From contig NZ_SADE01000003.1 in NCBI RefSeq assembly GCF_004005845.1, positions 682,001 through 746,000 of the forward strand: a DNA stretch of 64,000 nucleotides. Direction: 5' to 3'. The translations under genes and the position numbers were made by a program. Of this stretch, positions 61,278-64,000 are shown one piece after another. Each line of letters begins with the position of its first letter. The stretch's first letter is position 1. This DNA is from Hwanghaeella grinnelliae (GTDB lineage: Bacteria; Pseudomonadota; Alphaproteobacteria; UBA8366; Aestuariispiraceae). Below the pieces are notes generated by a model. The model was not told where the DNA came from, did no database searches, and saw nothing but the letters and a program-made list of their open reading frames with translations.

Positions 61278-62141
61278 ATGGTCAAATCGACATCGTCGAT
61301 CAAATTCACCCTCGGGCTCGTCCTGGGTTTCCTGCTTACGTTCCACACGGCGGCGGATGCCGCAATCTTCCGGATCGAGGCGACGTCAAAGATCGTCGCC
61401 TTTTCCATGGCCGCTGTCTGGCTGTATCTGGCGGGTGTTCTGGGGCTCGGCTTTTTGCGACGACGTTCTGTGGCACATGTCTGTCTGGGGGAAAAATTGA
61501 GAACTAAGCAGATATTCGCCGCCGCCATTCTCGGTCTGGCGATGCTCCTGTCGGGCAAGGCTGCCCTCGCCGCGACCATCAACCTCACTACTTTCAGTTT
61601 CGCAGATGGCGGGCAGGACGATTTTTTCGAAAATGGCTTTCTGGAAAACGGCGAAGTCGTCTTTGACAACGAGGGCGGCCCGGTCTCGATCACGTTCAGC
61701 AATCTTCAGACTTCCAATAATCTCGGGGGCGGCATTGTTGACAGGAACGGCGTTTTTTTTGGGGACGATCCCCTGACCAATATCGTCTTTTCGGTCGATC
61801 TGACCTTTTCGGTCCCGGTCATAATCACCTCCTTCAGGGTCACAAACCTTGATGACGACGTGACCGGTTCGTTCTTGCAGCTTTCGGGTGTGAACGGCAC
61901 ATCCGGCCCGGTCAACCTCGAGGGGTTTGGCGAGATGCCCGTCGACATGGGAACGATCCCGGTGTTCCTACCGGACACGCCCTATACACTTACCCACACT
62001 GTCAGCGGGATCAGGCAGTTCGTTCAGATCGGCAGAATCGATTTGCAAGAGGTAACCGCCGTGCCGCTGCCCGCGACGGCGTTCTTCCTGATCGGGGCGG
62101 TCGCAGGCCTGTGCCTTTTGCGCGGCCGCCGCGCCGCCTGA
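61278..62141 (+). CDS. VPLPA-CTERM exported protein, with a collapsed second copy fused at its N-terminus
   Basis: A 287-residue frame starting after GGAGG. Residues 1-29 are a signal peptide followed by AIFRIEATS, and 42-62 look like a C-terminal membrane anchor (AVWLYLAGVLGLGFLRRRS), with almost nothing between. From about residue 74 a second signal peptide begins (RTKQIFAAAILGLAML), then a beta-rich domain, then VPLPATAFFLIGAVAGL and a basic tail, a PEP-CTERM-type sorting signal recognised by an exosortase. A TTG at 61497 after GGGGG could be the true start of the second protein (214 residues). No exosortase is in the window. Confidence 0.7.
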   Translation: MVKSTSSIKFTLGLVLGFLLTFHTAADAAIFRIEATSKIVAFSMAAVWLYLAGVLGLGFLRRRSVAHVCLGEKLRTKQIFAAAILGLAMLLSGKAALAATINLTTFSFADGGQDDFFENGFLENGEVVFDNEGGPVSITFSNLQTSNNLGGGIVDRNGVFFGDDPLTNIVFSVDLTFSVPVIITSFRVTNLDDDVTGSFLQLSGVNGTSGPVNLEGFGEMPVDMGTIPVFLPDTPYTLTHTVSGIRQFVQIGRIDLQEVTAVPLPATAFFLIGAVAGLCLLRGRRAA

Positions 62142-62148
62142 TCCGCGC

Positions 62149-62397
62149 GCCTTCGTCGATGCAGTGTCGAAGGGCAAGCCGACGGGCGCCATCTAGAAGT
62201 TGGAAGACGAACTCGGCGGTCAGCTGTTCCGTCGGGAAAGACGGTTGACCCACTTGACCGACCTGGGCCGCCTCATGCAAGGGCATTTAAGTCAGGTCCA
62301 GGCCGCGGCGGAGGCCGCGCAGGGTTTGGGCTGGGAACATATTCCGAGCCAGAAACGGCCGACCTGGCTCCCCGAACACAAGCCGAAAACGCGTTGA
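62149..62397 (+). pseudogene. Decayed partial copy of the 60190-61092 LysR gene
   Basis: Bases 62188-62322 match 60292-60425 at about 94 % by direct comparison and encode KLEDELGGQLFRRERRLTHL onward. An in-frame TAG (62194-62196) replaces the AAG codon of the intact gene, the first 30 or so codons are not recognisable, and after 62322 the sequence jumps to a short stretch (LGWEHIP) similar to the intact gene's C-terminal LDWDHIP. The effector domain is missing. It lies directly upstream of a VPLPA-CTERM gene, as the intact LysR does. Confidence 0.85.
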
Positions 62398-62500
62398 TTA
62401 ACCGTGCGGCAACGACTCGTTGCCCTGCGTCATCTATCTGAAAACGTGGCGATTTGGTATCTCGTGGCTATTGCGACAATGTTCCGAATGGAGGCCACGA

Positions 62501-62974
62501 ATGTTCAAAAACCTATCAGTGATCGCGCTGGTCTGCGCCATACTCGTTCCCGCATCGGCACAGGCGGCGCTGTTCAGGATCGAGGCGACGTCCGTCGTCC
62601 CGGCCTACACCGATTTCGTTTTGGAATTCGACGATCTGGACGGTGACAATCTCTATTCCACGAACGAACAGACTTTCTTCTCCGGCGTGACGCTCATCCA
62701 GCCGACATTCACGTTTTTCTTCGACGAACTCAGACGGTTCGAGCCGACGGACGGTGTCTCGGACGACGTGGGAACCGGGATCCTCTTTTTCGTTGTCGAA
62801 GACGGTTCTTCCGCAGGAACCAACGCGCCAGTTTCGGCATTTTCATTCGAATTGAGTGCCGTCGGCGGCGATGGTCCCGTCTCGACCGTGCCTTTGCCGG
62901 CAGCGGCTTGGATGTACATCGCCGGGATCCTCGGCCTTGGATACCTGCACCGCGCTCATAAACGGAAGCACTGA
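62501..62974 (+). CDS. VPLPA-CTERM sorting-signal exported protein
   Basis: A 157-residue protein from the ATG at 62501 after GGAGG. It has a signal peptide (MFKNLSVIALVC..SAQA, about 1-22), a beta-rich domain of about 100 residues (ALFRIEATS at its start), then VPLPAAAWMYIAGILGLGYL and a basic tail HRAHKRKH. This is the PEP-CTERM-like arrangement for exosortase-dependent surface anchoring. The first residues after cleavage and the anchor resemble the collapsed segment at 61278-61480. The function of the folded part is unknown. Confidence 0.85.
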   Translation: MFKNLSVIALVCAILVPASAQAALFRIEATSVVPAYTDFVLEFDDLDGDNLYSTNEQTFFSGVTLIQPTFTFFFDELRRFEPTDGVSDDVGTGILFFVVEDGSSAGTNAPVSAFSFELSAVGGDGPVSTVPLPAAAWMYIAGILGLGYLHRAHKRKH

Positions 62975-63033
62975 ATCGTCTGACCTGCAGCGACGCGCAC
63001 TTCGGCTTGGCGGCACGTCTCAGCCTGCCTAAA

Positions 63034-63059
63034 CTTCCCTCCGACAATAGGGAGGGAAG
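63034..63059 (+). promoter_or_regulatory. Hairpin that includes the ribosome binding site of the N-carbamoylase gene
   Basis: CTTCCCTCC (63034-63042) and GGAGGGAAG (63051-63059) form a perfect 9-base stem with an 8-base loop. The right arm is the Shine-Dalgarno of the GTG start at 63063. Folding would hide it. It could alternatively mark the end of the preceding VPLPA-CTERM transcript, though there is no T-run. Confidence 0.6.
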
Positions 63060-63062
63060 AGA

Positions 63063-64000
63063 GTGCCGAGAAAAATCACCGTCGGCGGGGCGCAACTGGG
63101 GCCGATTCAACGTGCGGAGTCACGCACGGACGTCGTCCGCCGGTTGATCGACCTGCTGGAAAAAGCGCATCGCCGCGGTTGCTCGCTCGTCGTCTTTCCC
63201 GAACTGGCGCTGACGACCTTTTTCCCGCGCTGGTATGCCGACGACATCGCGGAAATGGATGTCTATTTCGAGCGGGAAATGCCGTCAGCGGAGACGCAGC
63301 CCCTGTTCGACCGCGCCCGCGAACTGGGGGTCGGCTTCTATCTGGGATACGCGGAATTGGACGATCAGGGCGGCACGCTGCATCGCTACAATACGGCGGT
63401 CCTGGTCGACCAGACGGGCAGCATCGTGGGCAAATACCGGAAGGTGCATCTGCCGGGTCACAAGGAATTCGACGACAGCCTGACCCGGCAGCATTTGGAA
63501 AAACGGTATTTCGAGCCCGGCGATCTGGGCTTTCCCGTCTGGCGGTCCATGGATGGCGTCATGGGCATGTGCATCTGCAACGACCGGCGCTGGCCGGAGA
63601 CCTGGCGCAGCCTGGGGATGCGGGGCGTCGAACTGGTCATGTTGGGCTACAACACGCCGACCGGAAACCAACATGGCGGTATGGAGCCGCCGCATCAGCG
63701 CATGTTCCACAATCACTTGAGTATCCAGGCCGGTGCGTACCAGAACGCCACCTGGGCAGTCGCCGTTGCGAAGGCGGGTGTGGAAGACGGGCATGAATTG
63801 ATGGGTGGGTCCTGCATCGTTTCCCCGCAGGGTGAGATCGTCGCCCTGGCCAGCACCGTGGAAGACGAGTTGATTGTCGCCGATTGCGATCTCGACCTCT
63901 GCAATTTCGGTAAAAGCACCATCTTCAATTTCGCCGCCCACCGCCGTCCGGAACACTATAAGATCATCACCGAACAGGCCGGCGTCACGCCGCCCAAAGA
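63063..64000 (+). CDS. N-carbamoyl-D-amino-acid hydrolase (3' end outside window)
   Basis: A nitrilase-superfamily enzyme starting at GTG 63063; 312 codons are visible and the frame is open at the window edge. The catalytic triad is Glu47 (FPELALTTFFPRWY), Lys127 (KYRKVHLPGHKE) and Cys172 (CICNDRRWPETW), each one position after the E46-K126-C171 of the well-known Agrobacterium D-carbamoylase, with which it shares most conserved blocks. It converts N-carbamoyl-D-amino acids to D-amino acids, CO2 and ammonia. A hydantoinase gene might lie downstream of the window. Confidence 0.9.
   Translation, partial: MPRKITVGGAQLGPIQRAESRTDVVRRLIDLLEKAHRRGCSLVVFPELALTTFFPRWYADDIAEMDVYFEREMPSAETQPLFDRARELGVGFYLGYAELDDQGGTLHRYNTAVLVDQTGSIVGKYRKVHLPGHKEFDDSLTRQHLEKRYFEPGDLGFPVWRSMDGVMGMCICNDRRWPETWRSLGMRGVELVMLGYNTPTGNQHGGMEPPHQRMFHNHLSIQAGAYQNATWAVAVAKAGVEDGHELMGGSCIVSPQGEIVALASTVEDELIVADCDLDLCNFGKSTIFNFAAHRRPEHYKIITEQAGVTPPK

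Overview
The window reads as a chromosomal segment of a GC-rich alphaproteobacterium, most likely a marine or halotolerant member of the Rhodospirillales or a close relative. This rests on gene content: a DUF1127 protein, AtzE/AtzG ureide amidases, a BTAD-domain regulator fused to a hydrolase, a full C-P lyase operon with DUF1045, ectoine hydrolase/deacetylase genes, sarcosine/dimethylglycine-type demethylases and VPLPA-CTERM surface proteins. No rRNA, tRNA, CRISPR array, insertion sequence or phage gene was recognised. Genes are dense and often overlap by 1-8 bases.

Layout. (1) 1-3760: ureide nitrogen genes, namely a partial isochorismatase-fold hydrolase, a permease, AtzG and AtzE. (2) 4147-7442: a DUF1127 protein, a cytochrome P450 and a divergent BTAD/alpha-beta-hydrolase regulator. 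(3) 7452-21503: a large methylated-amine locus with a ProXVW-type transporter whose permease is a tandem fusion, two choline-kinase-like phosphotransferases, two FAD-GcvT demethylases, an aldehyde dehydrogenase, an inositol-monophosphatase-family phosphatase and a DeoR regulator. (4) 21700-28090: a membrane protein, a beta-CASP nuclease, a LOG-family protein, FtsH and an aminotransferase. (5) 28237-31141: NicO/DUF1007 metal transport, a cupin and a TSUP transporter. (6) 31270-39903: phnF, phnGHIJKLMN, an exported helical protein and DUF1045. (7) 39913-42097: doeA-doeB, in one operon with DUF1045. (8) 42222-47229: a large MscS channel and a GGDEF-EAL protein. (9) 47324-52196: a BMP/nucleoside-type ABC importer. 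(10) 52380-53378: an orphan bioB. (11) 53375-61092: a TRAP transporter, MarR regulator, metallo-hydrolase, FAD monooxygenase, DUF2783 and LysR, which look like an aromatic-compound regulon. (12) 61278-64000: VPLPA-CTERM genes, a decayed LysR copy and a partial N-carbamoyl-D-amino-acid hydrolase.

Together the genes describe an oligotroph that scavenges organic N, P and C from ureides, betaine-like amines, phosphonates, ectoine, nucleosides and aromatic acids, using a high-affinity transporter beside most catabolic units. The most unusual part is region 3, where each demethylase is paired with its own small-molecule kinase and a phosphatase sits beside the regulator. The two outer operons of that region share a candidate operator upstream. 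A second clear regulatory signal is a nearly perfect MarR-type inverted repeat found both upstream of the TRAP operon and between marR and the metallo-hydrolase operon. At the right edge, a LysR/VPLPA-CTERM unit appears to have been duplicated and then partly deleted in each copy.
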